This document shows, piece after piece, positions 46,052 to 54,937 of a DNA stretch of 64,000 nucleotides (position 1 is its first letter; each line of letters opens with the position of its first letter). This DNA is from Thermomonospora catenispora. Its GTDB lineage: Bacteria > Actinomycetota > Actinomycetes > Streptosporangiales > Streptosporangiaceae. The notes below the pieces were generated by a model, which was not told where the DNA came from, searched no databases, and saw only the letters and a program-made list of their open reading frames with translations. The stretch spans positions 62,001 to 126,000 of the forward strand of contig NZ_RRYT01000007.1 of assembly GCF_006363815.1 (NCBI RefSeq), written 5' to 3'. The translations under genes and the position numbers were made by a program.

Positions 46052-46831
46052 ATGGGCATTCTCGAAGGCAAGCGGATCCTGGTCACCGGCGTCCTGACCG
46101 ACGCCTCGATCGCCTTCCACGTGGCGCGGCTGGCCCAGCTGGAAGGCGCGCAGATCGTGCTGACCGCCTACCCGCGGCCCACGCTGACCCAGCGGATCGC
46201 CAAGAGGCTGCCGTCCGGGCTGGAGGGCGACCCGCCCCCGGTCATCGAGCTGGACGTCACCGACGCCGACCACCTGGCCGGGCTGGCCGACCGGGTCCGC
46301 GAGCACCTGGACGGCCTGGACGGGGTGGTCCACGCGATCGGGTTCGCGCCCGAGACCGCGCTGGGCGGCAACTTCCTGGACACCCCGTGGGAGGACGTCG
46401 CCACCGCGGTGCACGTGTCGACCTACTCGCTGAAGTCCCTCACCATGGCCTGTCTGCCGCTGATGAAGGACGGCGGGTCGGTGGTCGGGCTGGACTTCGA
46501 CTCCAGCGTGGCCTGGCCGGTGTACGACTGGATGGGCGTGGCCAAGGCCGGGTTGGAGTCCACCGCCCGTTACCTGGCCAAATACCTCGGCCCGCAGGGC
46601 ATCCGGGTCAACCTGGTCGCCGCTGGCCCGCTGGGCACCATGGCGGCCAAGAGCATCCCCGGCTTCAACGAGATGCGCGACCTGTGGCCCAAGCACGCCC
46701 CGCTCGGCTGGGACGTCGCCGACGCCGAGCCGGCCGCCAAGGCGTGCGTGGCGCTGCTGTCGGACTGGTTCCCCGCGACCACCGGGGAGATCGTGCACGT
46801 GGACGGCGGCGTCCACGCGGTCGGCGCCTGA
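46052..46831 (+). CDS. fabI: NADH-dependent enoyl-ACP reductase (FabI/InhA)
   Basis: A 259-aa SDR-type reductase catalysing the last step of the elongation cycle. It has GILEGKRILVTGVLTDASIA (NADH site), HAIGFAPETALGG, and YDWMGVAKAGLES with catalytic Tyr and Lys; GPLGTMAAKSIPGF is the substrate loop, resembling mycobacterial InhA more than E. coli FabI. Translationally coupled to fabG (1-nt gap). Strong hairpins follow. Confidence 0.95.
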   Translation: MGILEGKRILVTGVLTDASIAFHVARLAQLEGAQIVLTAYPRPTLTQRIAKRLPSGLEGDPPPVIELDVTDADHLAGLADRVREHLDGLDGVVHAIGFAPETALGGNFLDTPWEDVATAVHVSTYSLKSLTMACLPLMKDGGSVVGLDFDSSVAWPVYDWMGVAKAGLESTARYLAKYLGPQGIRVNLVAAGPLGTMAAKSIPGFNEMRDLWPKHAPLGWDVADAEPAAKACVALLSDWFPATTGEIVHVDGGVHAVGA

Positions 46832-46893
46832 ACGCCCGAGCGGTGCCGCCCGGGCGTTCGCCGGCGCCCTCCCCCAAGGCTCGGGGGCGCCGG
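46830..46893 (+). terminator. Double hairpin after the fabG-fabI pair
   Basis: The first stem, 9 bp (46830-46838 with 46851-46859), holds an inner GCGG/CCGC and begins at the stop codon. The second, 9 bp CCGGCGCCC/GGGCGCCGG (46861-46869 with 46885-46893), follows directly, then a pyrimidine-rich run. They lie between converging genes, so they may work in both directions. Confidence 0.65.
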
Positions 46894-46967
46894 CGCGTCC
46901 GCCTTCTTCCCCGTCCTCTCCCCGGCTCCGCCCGATGCGCGGACGGGGCCTCGCCGCGTCCCGCCGG

Positions 46968-47615
46968 CTAGCCGAGCGCCCGGCGGCGCAGGCTGCGGGA
47001 CAGCACGCTCAGATGCAGCGCCCCCACCATGCCGGCGGCGCCGGAGGCGATCGCCACCCACGTCATCCGGTCGCCCTGCCGCGGTCCGGCGGCGGCCAGC
47101 GGGGCGATCCGGGTCTGCTCCAGCGTCCGGTCCACGGGCGGAGGGGCATCGGGCGCCACCTGCGGAGCGGGCAGCGCCGACGACAGCTTCGGCGCCTTCG
47201 GGGCCTCGTACGAGCGCAGGTCGCCGTTCACCGTGGGGATGTCGGTCGCGAGGCCGCCGACGGACGTCCGGCTCGGCGCCCGGAAGGGCTTCCGGGCGCC
47301 CTTGCGCTGCGACCGAGTGGTCGTCTTCTCACCGGAGCCGGACGTGCGCGGCCCGGTCGACGCGCTCGATTTGGGCGCGGTGGTCGTGGTCTTCGCCGGG
47401 GCGGGGGAGGGGGCCGAAGGGGAGGCCGTGGGACGCGGATTCCAGAAGTTGTTCCACTGGCATTCCCAGTTCTTCAGCGTGCTCTCCAGGTCGGTCCCCG
47501 GGGGGCACGGGTCGGCCGCCAGAGCAGGGGCCGCCCCGATCGCCATCGCCATGACCCCCGCCGACATCGCCGTGGCCACCGTACCGATCCGCCGCAACCG
47601 CGTGCGCTGGGACAT
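46968..47615 (-). CDS. Secreted proline/threonine-rich protein with C-terminal membrane anchor
   Basis: A 215-aa protein: a signal peptide (basic start, hydrophobic core, cut near APALAAD), a short domain with two cysteines (DPCPPGTDLESTLKNWECQW), a Pro/Ser/Thr/Lys-rich middle, and a C-terminal helix (MTWVAIASGAAGMVGALHLSV) ending in a basic RSLRRRALG tail. This resembles a wall-spanning surface protein, but there is no LPxTG motif, so sortase anchoring is not supported. GGAGGG precedes the ATG at 47615. Function unknown. Confidence 0.72.
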   Translation of the reverse strand: MSQRTRLRRIGTVATAMSAGVMAMAIGAAPALAADPCPPGTDLESTLKNWECQWNNFWNPRPTASPSAPSPAPAKTTTTAPKSSASTGPRTSGSGEKTTTRSQRKGARKPFRAPSRTSVGGLATDIPTVNGDLRSYEAPKAPKLSSALPAPQVAPDAPPPVDRTLEQTRIAPLAAAGPRQGDRMTWVAIASGAAGMVGALHLSVLSRSLRRRALG

Positions 47616-47799
47616 CGCCCTCCTCTGCGAGGCCGCTGTTGACGACAAGTCTAAAGAAGCGATCGGAGAAAGGCCATGCTCATCGAGGGCTCATCGACGG
47701 CTCGCTGAGGGCTCGCTGAGGGCTCATCGGCGGCCCGGTCGCGGCGTCCCCGCGCCGAGCTCCACAGGGTCCCGGGCTCCCGAGGCCCCGGCCGGCGGC

Positions 47800-49542
47800 T
47801 CACTGCCGCAGCAGCCGCACCAGCCGGGTCTCGCGGGGCGCGCCGGTCTCCTCGCGGACCGCCCGGGCCAGGGCCGCTCCGGCGTTGTGCACCACCGACA
47901 GATGCCGCCGGGCCAGGCCGAACGCGGTCACCGCCAGCGGGCGCGACAGCGCCCCGGCCGCCTCCTGCGGCAGCACCGCCACCACCGCCGGCGGACGGGC
48001 CGTCCGTGCCAGGGCGATCGGGGCGGCCCAGCCGTGCCGCAGCCGGGACAGCGCCGTCGCCGGCACCGCCACCGGGTCCCCGTCCGCTCCGAACGCCACC
48101 CGCAGCCCGGCGGGGGAGGCGTCGGCCACGGTGCCGATCTCGCCCGCCGCGACCCCCTCCACCGGCACCGCGACGATCACCCGGTCCCCCGGGTCGAATC
48201 CGCCGCACACCCCGGGACCGGGGTTGAGACGCGCCTTGAGGGCGGCGTTCAGCGCCCCGGCCCCCGCCTCGCCTCCGGTCAGCGGCGTCACCACCTGGAC
48301 GTCCCGGGCGGGAATGCCCAGCGCCCGCGGGATGGAGTCGGTGACGAGCTGGACCGCACGGTGCACCGCCTCCCGTTCCGACCGCGTGGGGACCACCACG
48401 ACCTCCCGGTCCGGCGCCTCCACCGTCGCCAGCCCGCCGTTGCGCACCGCGCCGGTGAACTCGGCCAGCGGGCCGTCCCCCGGCGCCAGGTCGATCACCG
48501 GGACGGTCTCGGAGGCGGCCAGATCCGCCAGCACCCGGCCCGGCCCCGCCGACGGCAGCGCCGCCGGATCCCCGCCCAGCACCAGATGGGTCCCGTCGGC
48601 GCACGCCTCCACCAGTGCGCCGACCGCCTCCACGTCCAGCGCCTGCGCGTCCGGGACGATCACCAGTCCGGCCTCCAGCGGACGCCGCCCGTCCCGCCCG
48701 AACGCCACCGTCCCGGCCGCGGCCCCCGGCGGACACGAGGCCTCCAGCAGGCCGTACAGCCCGGTGCCCGCGCCCAGATGCCGCGCCGCCGTCATCGTGG
48801 CGGAGACGACGGCGACGTCCACCCCCTGCCCGGCGAACCCCCGCGCGATGAGCAGGGCGGTCTGCTCCACGTCGTCGGGGGCGCCGTGCAGCACGCTCAC
48901 ACCCGTCCGGTCCGCCGCCGTGAACGCCAGCGCCCGGTCCTCGGGCAGCTCCGCGCGCAGCGACCGGACCGTCTCCTCCGGCAGCAGCGGCCCGGCGGTC
49001 GCCGTCAGCCGCCGCAGCCCCTCGCCCGCGGCCTCCTCGGCCAGCGCGTAGCGGGCCAGTCCCAGCGACTCCTCCGGCTCGGGCGGCTCCTCCCCCTCCG
49101 GCGCGTCGAAGTCGGGCTCCTCCAGCAGCGGCACCACCTCGGCCCCGTCCAGCGCCGCCTCGATCGCCCGGTCGGCGTCGGGCGCCCGCAGCGCGCCCAG
49201 CGCCGACCGGACCGCCTGCGGCGTCATCGCGGTGTGCCCCCGGCGCGCCGCCTCGGTCAGCACGTGCACCACCAGCGCCCGGCCGCGCCGCGGATCGTCG
49301 GGGCGCGGCCGCTCGCCCAGCCGTTCCAGCACCCGGCGGGCGAAGTGGTCGGCCTGGTCGGGCCGCACCCCCGGCACCCGCAGCAGCCGCCACGGGTCCT
49401 CCCGCAACAGCTCGGCCGCCCGCGCGCCGAGCCGGTCGGCGGCCCGCCGGGCATATCCCTCCGGAGCGCCGGCGATCGCGAACAGCTCCGCCAGGGCGGG
49501 GTCGAGAGCCGGCTCAGACATCGGAGATGTCGTCGAGGGCAT
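47800..49542 (-). CDS. RecD2-like helicase homologue with decayed ATPase motifs
   Basis: A 580-aa protein. Residues 30-80 look like the helix-hairpin-helix region of RecD2 (DPWRLLRVPGVRPDQADHFAR). In the motor core, the Walker A slot reads HGAPDDVEQT (219-228) with no GKT, and the Walker B slot reads LVIVPDAQAL instead of a DEAS-type motif. The downstream GDPAALPSAGPG (324-335) is still very close to RecD2. It is therefore likely to be an ATPase-dead paralogue. The ATG at 49542 has GGAGGAG upstream and overlaps the aldo/keto reductase end by 29 nt, implying coupling. Confidence 0.75.
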   Translation of the reverse strand: MPSTTSPMSEPALDPALAELFAIAGAPEGYARRAADRLGARAAELLREDPWRLLRVPGVRPDQADHFARRVLERLGERPRPDDPRRGRALVVHVLTEAARRGHTAMTPQAVRSALGALRAPDADRAIEAALDGAEVVPLLEEPDFDAPEGEEPPEPEESLGLARYALAEEAAGEGLRRLTATAGPLLPEETVRSLRAELPEDRALAFTAADRTGVSVLHGAPDDVEQTALLIARGFAGQGVDVAVVSATMTAARHLGAGTGLYGLLEASCPPGAAAGTVAFGRDGRRPLEAGLVIVPDAQALDVEAVGALVEACADGTHLVLGGDPAALPSAGPGRVLADLAASETVPVIDLAPGDGPLAEFTGAVRNGGLATVEAPDREVVVVPTRSEREAVHRAVQLVTDSIPRALGIPARDVQVVTPLTGGEAGAGALNAALKARLNPGPGVCGGFDPGDRVIVAVPVEGVAAGEIGTVADASPAGLRVAFGADGDPVAVPATALSRLRHGWAAPIALARTARPPAVVAVLPQEAAGALSRPLAVTAFGLARRHLSVVHNAGAALARAVREETGAPRETRLVRLLRQ

Positions 49543-50452
49543 CGCGGATCTCCTCCGGCAGGGTCACCTGCTCGGTCGCCAGGATCGCGGTCAGCTGGGC
49601 CGGGGTGCGCGGGCCGACGATCGGGGCGGTCACCCCCGGACGGTCCCGTACCCACGACAGCGCCACCGCCAGCGGCGACACGCCCAGCCCCTCGGCGGCC
49701 GTGACCACCGACTCCACGATCAGCCGGCTCTGCTCGCCCAGATAGGGGCGGACGAATTCGGCGTACCGGGCGGTGGCCGCGCGCGAGTCGGCCGGGATCC
49801 CGGTGCGGTACTTGCCGGTCAGCACGCCGCGGCCCAGCGGGGACCACGGCAGCACCCCCGCCCCGGCGTCCTCGGCGGCCGGCAGCACCTCCCGCTCGAT
49901 CTCCCGGTGCAGCAGCGAGTACTCCATCTGGGTGGACACGATCGGGGCGCGGCCCGGCCAGGCCCGCTGCCAGGCGGCGGCCTTGGCCAGCTGCCAGCCG
50001 GCGAAGTTGGAGACCCCCACATAGCGGGTGCGGCCGGAGGCCACCGCCTCGTCCAACGCGGACAGGGTCTCCTCCAGCGGGGTCGCCGGATCGTAGGCGT
50101 GCAGCTGCCACAGGTCCACGTGGTCGACGCCGAGCCGGTCCAGGGAGGCGTCCAAGGCGGCCAGCAGATGCCGGCGGGACCCGTCGTAACGGCCGTCCGG
50201 GCGGATCGCGGCCTTGGTGGCGATGATCAGGTCCTCGCGGGGCACCACCTCCCGCACCAGCCGGCCCAGCACCAGCTCGCTGGCGCCGTCGCCGTAGACG
50301 TCGGCGGTGTCCACCAGGTTGCCCCCGGCCTCCACGAAGGCGGTCAGCATCGCGGCGGCCTCCTCGGGAGGGGTGTCCTGCCCCCAGGTCATCGTGCCCA
50401 GTCCCAGCCGGGAGACCACAAGCCCACTCCGCCCGAGGTGACGCAATTCCAT
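49514..50452 (-). CDS. Aldo/keto reductase
   Basis: A 312-aa NADPH-type reductase with the TIM-barrel start LRHLGRSGLVVSRLGLGTMTWG, active-site residues in VDTADVYGDGASE (Asp, Tyr), ATKAA (Lys) and LHAYDP (His), and the cofactor region GVTAPIVGPRTPAQL. It looks catalytically competent. Its 3' end overlaps the RecD2-like gene. Substrate unknown. Confidence 0.93.
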   Translation of the reverse strand: MELRHLGRSGLVVSRLGLGTMTWGQDTPPEEAAAMLTAFVEAGGNLVDTADVYGDGASELVLGRLVREVVPREDLIIATKAAIRPDGRYDGSRRHLLAALDASLDRLGVDHVDLWQLHAYDPATPLEETLSALDEAVASGRTRYVGVSNFAGWQLAKAAAWQRAWPGRAPIVSTQMEYSLLHREIEREVLPAAEDAGAGVLPWSPLGRGVLTGKYRTGIPADSRAATARYAEFVRPYLGEQSRLIVESVVTAAEGLGVSPLAVALSWVRDRPGVTAPIVGPRTPAQLTAILATEQVTLPEEIRDALDDISDV

Positions 50453-50598
50453 AGCTGCGCAGACTAGCGGTCACCGGCTGCGACGTCGGTGCGGCGGGCC
50501 GTGCGCCCGGTCGTCCCGCGGCCCTCTCGCCGCCCCGCGGCGCGGCGGGCTCCCGCGGGCGCGCGGGGCCGGGGTGATCGTCCGCACCGGATCTTGCG

Positions 50599-50604
50599 TA
50601 GAGT
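50599..50604 (+). promoter_or_regulatory. -10 box TAGAGT, leaderless histidine phosphatase
   Basis: TAGAGT ends 7 nt before the GTG at 50612. The same hexamer stands before selA (28769) and metH (57244). Confidence 0.55.
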
Positions 50605-50611
50605 CGGGACC

Positions 50612-51307
50612 GTGACCACGCTTCTGCTGGTGCGGCACGGCCTCACCGAGCTGACCGGCCCCGTCCTGGCCGGCTGGACTCCCGGGGTGTCCCTGAACGA
50701 CCGGGGACGCGCCCAGGCGCGGGCGGTGGGGGAGCGGCTGGCGTCCGTCCCCCTGGCGGCGGTGGTGTCCAGCCCGCTGGACCGCTGCCTGCAGACCGCC
50801 GAGGCGATCGTCTCCGCCCCCGGGCGCGACGGACCGCACGAGATCCACCGCGACGAGCGGTTCGGCGAGGTCCGCTACGGCGACTGGACCGGGCGGCCGC
50901 TTGAGGAGCTGGCCGCCGAACCGCTGTGGAAGGTGGTGCAGACCCATCCCAGCGCGGTGACCTTCCCCGGGCCCGAGGGGGAGGCGATGGCCGCCGCCCA
51001 GCACCGGGCGGTCGCCGCGGTCCGGGACTGGAACGCCCGGATCGCCGCCGAGGCCGGACCGAACGCCGCCTACCTGGTGTGCAGCCACGGTGACATCATC
51101 AAGGCGATCGTCGCCGACGCCCTCGGTCTCCACCTGGACCAGTTCCAGCGCATCCACGTCGAGCCGGCGTCGCTGACCGTGATCCGCTACACCGAGCTGC
51201 GGCCGTTCGTGATCCGGCTGAACGACACCGGCGGCGGCGTCGACGGGCTGCTGCCGCCGCCGGACGCCGCGCCGGAAGGCGACGCGCCGGTGGGCGGCGG
51301 TGCGTAA
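50612..51307 (+). CDS. Histidine phosphatase (phosphoglycerate-mutase superfamily)
   Basis: A 231-aa protein starting MTTLLLVRHGLTE; the RHG supplies the phospho-His. Other residues are Arg in SSPLDRCLQTAEAI, Glu in GEVRYGDWTGR and the second His in VCSHGDIIKAI. This subgroup regularly precedes the DUF3090 and SCO1664 genes in actinobacteria, as here. The GTG start follows a -10 box by 7 nt. Substrate unknown; an acid sugar phosphate or mycothiol-pathway intermediate is possible but unproven. Confidence 0.9.
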   Translation: MTTLLLVRHGLTELTGPVLAGWTPGVSLNDRGRAQARAVGERLASVPLAAVVSSPLDRCLQTAEAIVSAPGRDGPHEIHRDERFGEVRYGDWTGRPLEELAAEPLWKVVQTHPSAVTFPGPEGEAMAAAQHRAVAAVRDWNARIAAEAGPNAAYLVCSHGDIIKAIVADALGLHLDQFQRIHVEPASLTVIRYTELRPFVIRLNDTGGGVDGLLPPPDAAPEGDAPVGGGA

Positions 51308-51363
51308 GGTCATGCCACAGGGGCGTCGACTCACCGGTCGGCCTCTGGGAGGGAGGTCTCCTC

Positions 51364-51924
51364 ATGCCCGTCATCAGCTATGACCAGCCGGACAGGTTCG
51401 TGGCCGGCGCCGTGGGGCGCCCGGGCGAGCGCACCTTCTACCTGCAGGCCCGCGCCGGCGGCCGGATCACCAGCGTGGCGCTGGAGAAGTTCCAGGTGAG
51501 CATGCTGGCCGAACGCCTGGAGGAGCTGCTGGACGAGGTGCTGCGACGCAGCGGCGGCACCGCCCCGGTGCCCGCGGTCACCCCCGCGGAGCTGCGGGAC
51601 GAGGACCCCCTCGATCAACCGGTGGAGGAGGAGTTCCGGGTCGGCACCATGGCGCTGGCCTGGGACCCGGAGGACGAACGGGTGGTCATCGAGGCCCAGG
51701 AGGCCACCGACCGGGAGGGGCCCGAGCCGCTGACCGCCGAGCCCGGCGAGGACGACCCGCCGATCTCGGTGCTGCGGGTGCGGATCACCGCCGGGCAGGC
51801 CCGCGCGTTCGCCGAGCGGGCCATGAAGGTGGTCTCCGCGGGACGTCCCCCCTGCCCGCTGTGCGGGCTGCCGCTGGACGCCGCCGGGCACGTGTGCCCC
51901 CGGCAGAACGGGCATCTGCGGTGA
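51364..51924 (+). CDS. DUF3090 family protein with zinc-ribbon end
   Basis: A 186-aa protein (SCO1665 type): VISYDQPDRFVAGAVGRPGER, LEKFQVSMLAERLEELLDEV, and a C-terminal CPLCGLPLDAAGHVCPRQNGH that looks like a four-ligand zinc ribbon. GGGAGGGAGG lies about 9 nt before the ATG. It is part of a conserved actinobacterial block with the phosphatase, the kinase-like gene and mshC. Function unknown. Confidence 0.92.
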   Translation: MPVISYDQPDRFVAGAVGRPGERTFYLQARAGGRITSVALEKFQVSMLAERLEELLDEVLRRSGGTAPVPAVTPAELRDEDPLDQPVEEEFRVGTMALAWDPEDERVVIEAQEATDREGPEPLTAEPGEDDPPISVLRVRITAGQARAFAERAMKVVSAGRPPCPLCGLPLDAAGHVCPRQNGHLR

Positions 51925-51976
51925 CCGGCCGGAGACGGCGCGGCGGACCGGGTTGGCCGTCGCCCCCCGCGATCAG

Positions 51977-51982
51977 GACAAT
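51977..51982 (+). promoter_or_regulatory. Possible -10 box, leaderless SCO1664-type gene
   Basis: GACAAT ends 6 nt before the ATG at 51989; there is no Shine-Dalgarno. Confidence 0.35.
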
Positions 51983-51988
51983 GAGCCC

Positions 51989-52765
51989 ATGACGCAGCCC
52001 TCCCGCGACCCCGCCGCGGCCTCCGGCGGCACCGTCGACCCGGCCGACGTGGCGACCGCCGAGCGGCTGCTGGCCGAGGGCCGGCTGACCGTCGAGGGGC
52101 GCCTGGTGCAGGCCTCCAACGCCACCCTGTACTGCACCGTCGAGCACGACGGGCTGCGCGCCGCCTGCGTCTACAAGCCGGTGGCGGGGGAGCGGCCGCT
52201 GTGGGACTTCCCCGACGGCACGCTGGCCGGCCGGGAGGTCGCCTCCTACCTGGTGTCGGAGGCGATGGGCTGGCACATCGTCCCCCCCACGGTGCACCGT
52301 GACGGGCCCTACGGCCCCGGCATGGTCCAGCTGTGGATCGAATCCGACCCGGACGTGGACGTGGTGGCGCTGTCGCGCTCGCAGGACCCGGCGATTCGCC
52401 GGGTGGCGGTGTTCGACGCGGTGATCAACAACGCCGACCGCAAGATCGGGCATCTGCTGCCGCCCGGCGACGCCCGACCCGGCCACGTGTACGGCTGCGA
52501 CCACGGGGTCACGTTCTCGGTGGACTACAAGCTGCGGACGGTGCTGTGGCAGTGGCGGGGCGAGCCGTTGCCCGAGGAGGCGCTGGAGGCGCTGCGGCGC
52601 CTGGACGGGCGGCTGCGCTCCGGGCCGCTGCGGCGGCGGCTCGGCGAGCTGCTCACCGCCGAGGAGATCGACGCCACCGTGCACCGGGTGGAGCTGATGC
52701 TCAAGCACCGCATCCACCCCTACCCGCCGGAGGACTGGCCCGCCGTTCCCTGGCCCCCCTACTGA
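51989..52765 (+). CDS. SCO1664-family, PI3/4-kinase-like protein
   Basis: A 258-aa protein with a compact phosphoinositide-kinase-like fold: the ATP-binding Lys in VYKPVAGERPLWDF, the catalytic-loop pattern NNADRKIGHLL and the metal-binding GCDHGVTFS. These replace the usual HRD and DFG motifs of protein kinases. Actinobacterial members sit next to DUF3090 and mshC. The substrate is unknown and may be a small molecule or protein. The ATG at 51989 gives the expected length and may be leaderless. Confidence 0.88.
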   Translation: MTQPSRDPAAASGGTVDPADVATAERLLAEGRLTVEGRLVQASNATLYCTVEHDGLRAACVYKPVAGERPLWDFPDGTLAGREVASYLVSEAMGWHIVPPTVHRDGPYGPGMVQLWIESDPDVDVVALSRSQDPAIRRVAVFDAVINNADRKIGHLLPPGDARPGHVYGCDHGVTFSVDYKLRTVLWQWRGEPLPEEALEALRRLDGRLRSGPLRRRLGELLTAEEIDATVHRVELMLKHRIHPYPPEDWPAVPWPPY

Positions 52766-52796
52766 GCATGCGCGCCCGTAATGATCCAATGGGGGC

Positions 52797-53570
52797 ATGT
52801 GTACGGCGGTGGTCGCTTTCGACCCCTTGTCTCCTTGTCCGGTGCTCCTGGCCGGGGTGCGCGACGAGTTCGCCGACCGGCCCTGGCTGCCCCCCGATGC
52901 GCACTGGCCGGACCGCCCCGGCCTGATCGGCGGCATCGACCTGCAGGCGGGCGGCACCTGGCTGGCCGTGGCCCCCGACGCGCCGCGGGCGGCGTGCGTG
53001 CTCAACGGGCAGGGCCGCCCGGCCCCGCCCGACGGCCGGATCTCGCGCGGTGAGCTGCCGCTGCGCGTCGCGGCCGCCGGCGAGATCGGCGACCTGGACC
53101 TGGCGCGGTTCGACCCGTTCCACCTGGTCTGCGTCGAGCCCGCGACGGCGCGGCTGTGGAGCTGGGACGGCGTGGAGCTGACCGAGCGCAAGCTCTCGGC
53201 GGGCCTGCACATGATCGTCAACACCGGGCTGGAGGGTCGGGAGCCGCACCCGGAGGCGCATCCGCAGGCCGTCGCCCAGATGGCGGCGCGGGTCGCGCAC
53301 TTCCGGCCGCTGCTGGAGGCCGCGCCCCGTCCCGAGCCGCGCGGCGGGACCGTCGCCGAGGCGTGGGGCGCCTGGCTGCCGCTGGTGGAGGGCGGCGGCC
53401 TGGACCGCGAGGACCCCCGCGCCCTGGTGCTCAGCCGCGACTTCGGCGACGGGCGGTTGTGGGGGACCTCCTCGATCAGCCTGGTGGCGCTCTCGTCCGA
53501 CGGCGTCCGCTACGACTTCACCGCCGCCCCCGGCGACAGGAGCGCCTGGACGACGGTGCTGTCCGCCTGA
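52797..53570 (+). CDS. NRDE/TANGO2-family protein
   Basis: A 257-aa protein beginning MCTAVVAF with the conserved Cys2, followed by [12 protein letters not shown] (the Asn-Arg-Asp-Glu segment of the family, with the Asn replaced) and [14 protein letters not shown]. Homologues of human TANGO2 have no clear biochemical role; an N-terminal-nucleophile fold and haem or acyl-lipid roles have been proposed. It starts 31 nt after the kinase-like gene; no ribosome site is obvious. Confidence 0.85.
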   Translation: MCTAVVAFDPLSPCPVLLAGVRDEFADRPWLPPDAHWPDRPGLIGGIDLQAGGTWLAVAPDAPRAACVLNGQGRPAPPDGRISRGELPLRVAAAGEIGDLDLARFDPFHLVCVEPATARLWSWDGVELTERKLSAGLHMIVNTGLEGREPHPEAHPQAVAQMAARVAHFRPLLEAAPRPEPRGGTVAEAWGAWLPLVEGGGLDREDPRALVLSRDFGDGRLWGTSSISLVALSSDGVRYDFTAAPGDRSAWTTVLSA

Positions 53571-53622
53571 TAACGGGACGGCGGGCTGCGATCTCCGCTT
53601 CAAGGTCGATTCGGTGCACAGA

Positions 53623-53628
53623 TAAGCT
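53623..53628 (+). promoter_or_regulatory. -10 box of leaderless mshC
   Basis: TAAGCT ends 7 nt before the ATG at 53636, with no ribosome site between. Confidence 0.5.
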
Positions 53629-53635
53629 TTCAGGC

Positions 53636-54883
53636 ATGCGATCGTGGTCCGCCCCCGAGGTGCCCCGTCTGTCCGACGCCGGTCTCACCGGACCCGCGGT
53701 GCCGTTGCGCCTTCACGACACCGCCTCCGGCGGGATCCGGCCCGTCGAGCCCGAGGGCCCGACCGCACGGATGTACGTGTGCGGCATCACCCCCTACGAC
53801 GCCACCCATCTCGGCCACGCCGCCACCTATCTGGCGTTCGACCTGGTCAACCGGGTGTGGCGGGACGGCGGCCACGAGGTTCGCTACGTGCAGAACGCCA
53901 CCGACGTCGACGACCCGCTGTTGGAACGTGCCCAGCAGATCGGCGAGGACTGGCGGGCGCTGGCCGACCGGGAGATCGCGCTGTTCCGCCGGGACATGAC
54001 CGCGCTGCGGATCCTGCCGCCGGACGAGTACGTCGGCGCGGTGGAGGCCATCCCGCTGATCATCGAGATGGTGGAGCGGCTGCGCGCCCGCGGCGCGGTC
54101 TACGAGGTGGACGGCGACCTGTACTTCCCGATCGCCGCCGACCCGGAGTTCGGGCAGGTCAGCGGGCTGTCCCGGGACCAGATGCTGCCGCTGTTCGCCG
54201 AGCGCGGCGGCGACCCGGACCGGCGCGGCAAGAAGGACCCGCTGGACGCGCTGCTGTGGATGGCGCAGCGGCCGGGCGAGCCCGCCTGGGACTCCCCGTT
54301 CGGCCGCGGCCGCCCCGGCTGGCACGTGGAGTGCTCGGCGATCTCCATCCGCTATCTGGGCATGGCCTTCGACGTCGAGGGCGGCGGCTCGGACCTGGCG
54401 TTCCCGCACCATGAGATGAGCGCCTCGCACGCCCAGGTGGCCACCGGCGAACGCCCGCACGCCAAGGCGTACGTGCACGCCGGCATGGTCGGCCTGGACG
54501 GCGAGAAGATGTCCAAGTCCCGCGGCAACCTGGTGTTCGTCTCCCGGCTGCGGGAGGGCGGCGCCGACCCGATGGCGATCCGGCTGGCGCTGCTGGCCCA
54601 CCACTACCGCTCCGACTGGGAGTGGACCGACGGGGACCTGACCCGCGCCGCCGAACGCCTGGAGCGCTGGCGCGCCGCCGTGCGGCTGCCCGCCGGCCCC
54701 GCCGCGGCCCCGGTCGCCGCCGAGGTCCGCCGCGCCCTGGCGAACGACCTGGACGCCCCCGCGGCGCTCGCGGCCGTCGACCGCTGGGCCGAGCGGGCCC
54801 TGTCCGCCGCGGGCGACCCGGACGAGGCCGCCCCCGCCCAGATCCGCGCCCTCGCCGACGCGCTGCTGGGCGTCGAGCTGTAG
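53636..54883 (+). CDS. mshC: Mycothiol ligase MshC (cysteine to GlcN-inositol)
   Basis: A 415-aa cysteinyl-tRNA-synthetase relative that joins cysteine to the amine of glucosaminyl-inositol in mycothiol synthesis. It has the zinc/adenylation segment [46 protein letters not shown] and KMSKS (residues 291-295). The short C terminus lacks a tRNA-binding domain, which separates it from CysS. The ATG at 53636 follows a -10 box by 7 nt. Marks the organism as an actinobacterium. Confidence 0.96.
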   Translation: MRSWSAPEVPRLSDAGLTGPAVPLRLHDTASGGIRPVEPEGPTARMYVCGITPYDATHLGHAATYLAFDLVNRVWRDGGHEVRYVQNATDVDDPLLERAQQIGEDWRALADREIALFRRDMTALRILPPDEYVGAVEAIPLIIEMVERLRARGAVYEVDGDLYFPIAADPEFGQVSGLSRDQMLPLFAERGGDPDRRGKKDPLDALLWMAQRPGEPAWDSPFGRGRPGWHVECSAISIRYLGMAFDVEGGGSDLAFPHHEMSASHAQVATGERPHAKAYVHAGMVGLDGEKMSKSRGNLVFVSRLREGGADPMAIRLALLAHHYRSDWEWTDGDLTRAAERLERWRAAVRLPAGPAAAPVAAEVRRALANDLDAPAALAAVDRWAERALSAAGDPDEAAPAQIRALADALLGVEL

Positions 54884-54906
54884 CCGGACCGGCCGGGCCG
54901 CCGCGA

Positions 54907-54933
54907 GGCCGCCCGGCGACGGGCCGGGCGGCC
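54907..54933. terminator. 11-bp hairpin between converging mshC and methyltransferase
   Basis: Perfect arms 54907-54917 and 54923-54933 with a 5-nt loop lie between the two stop codons; likely bidirectional. Confidence 0.65.
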
Positions 54934-54937
54934 CCCG

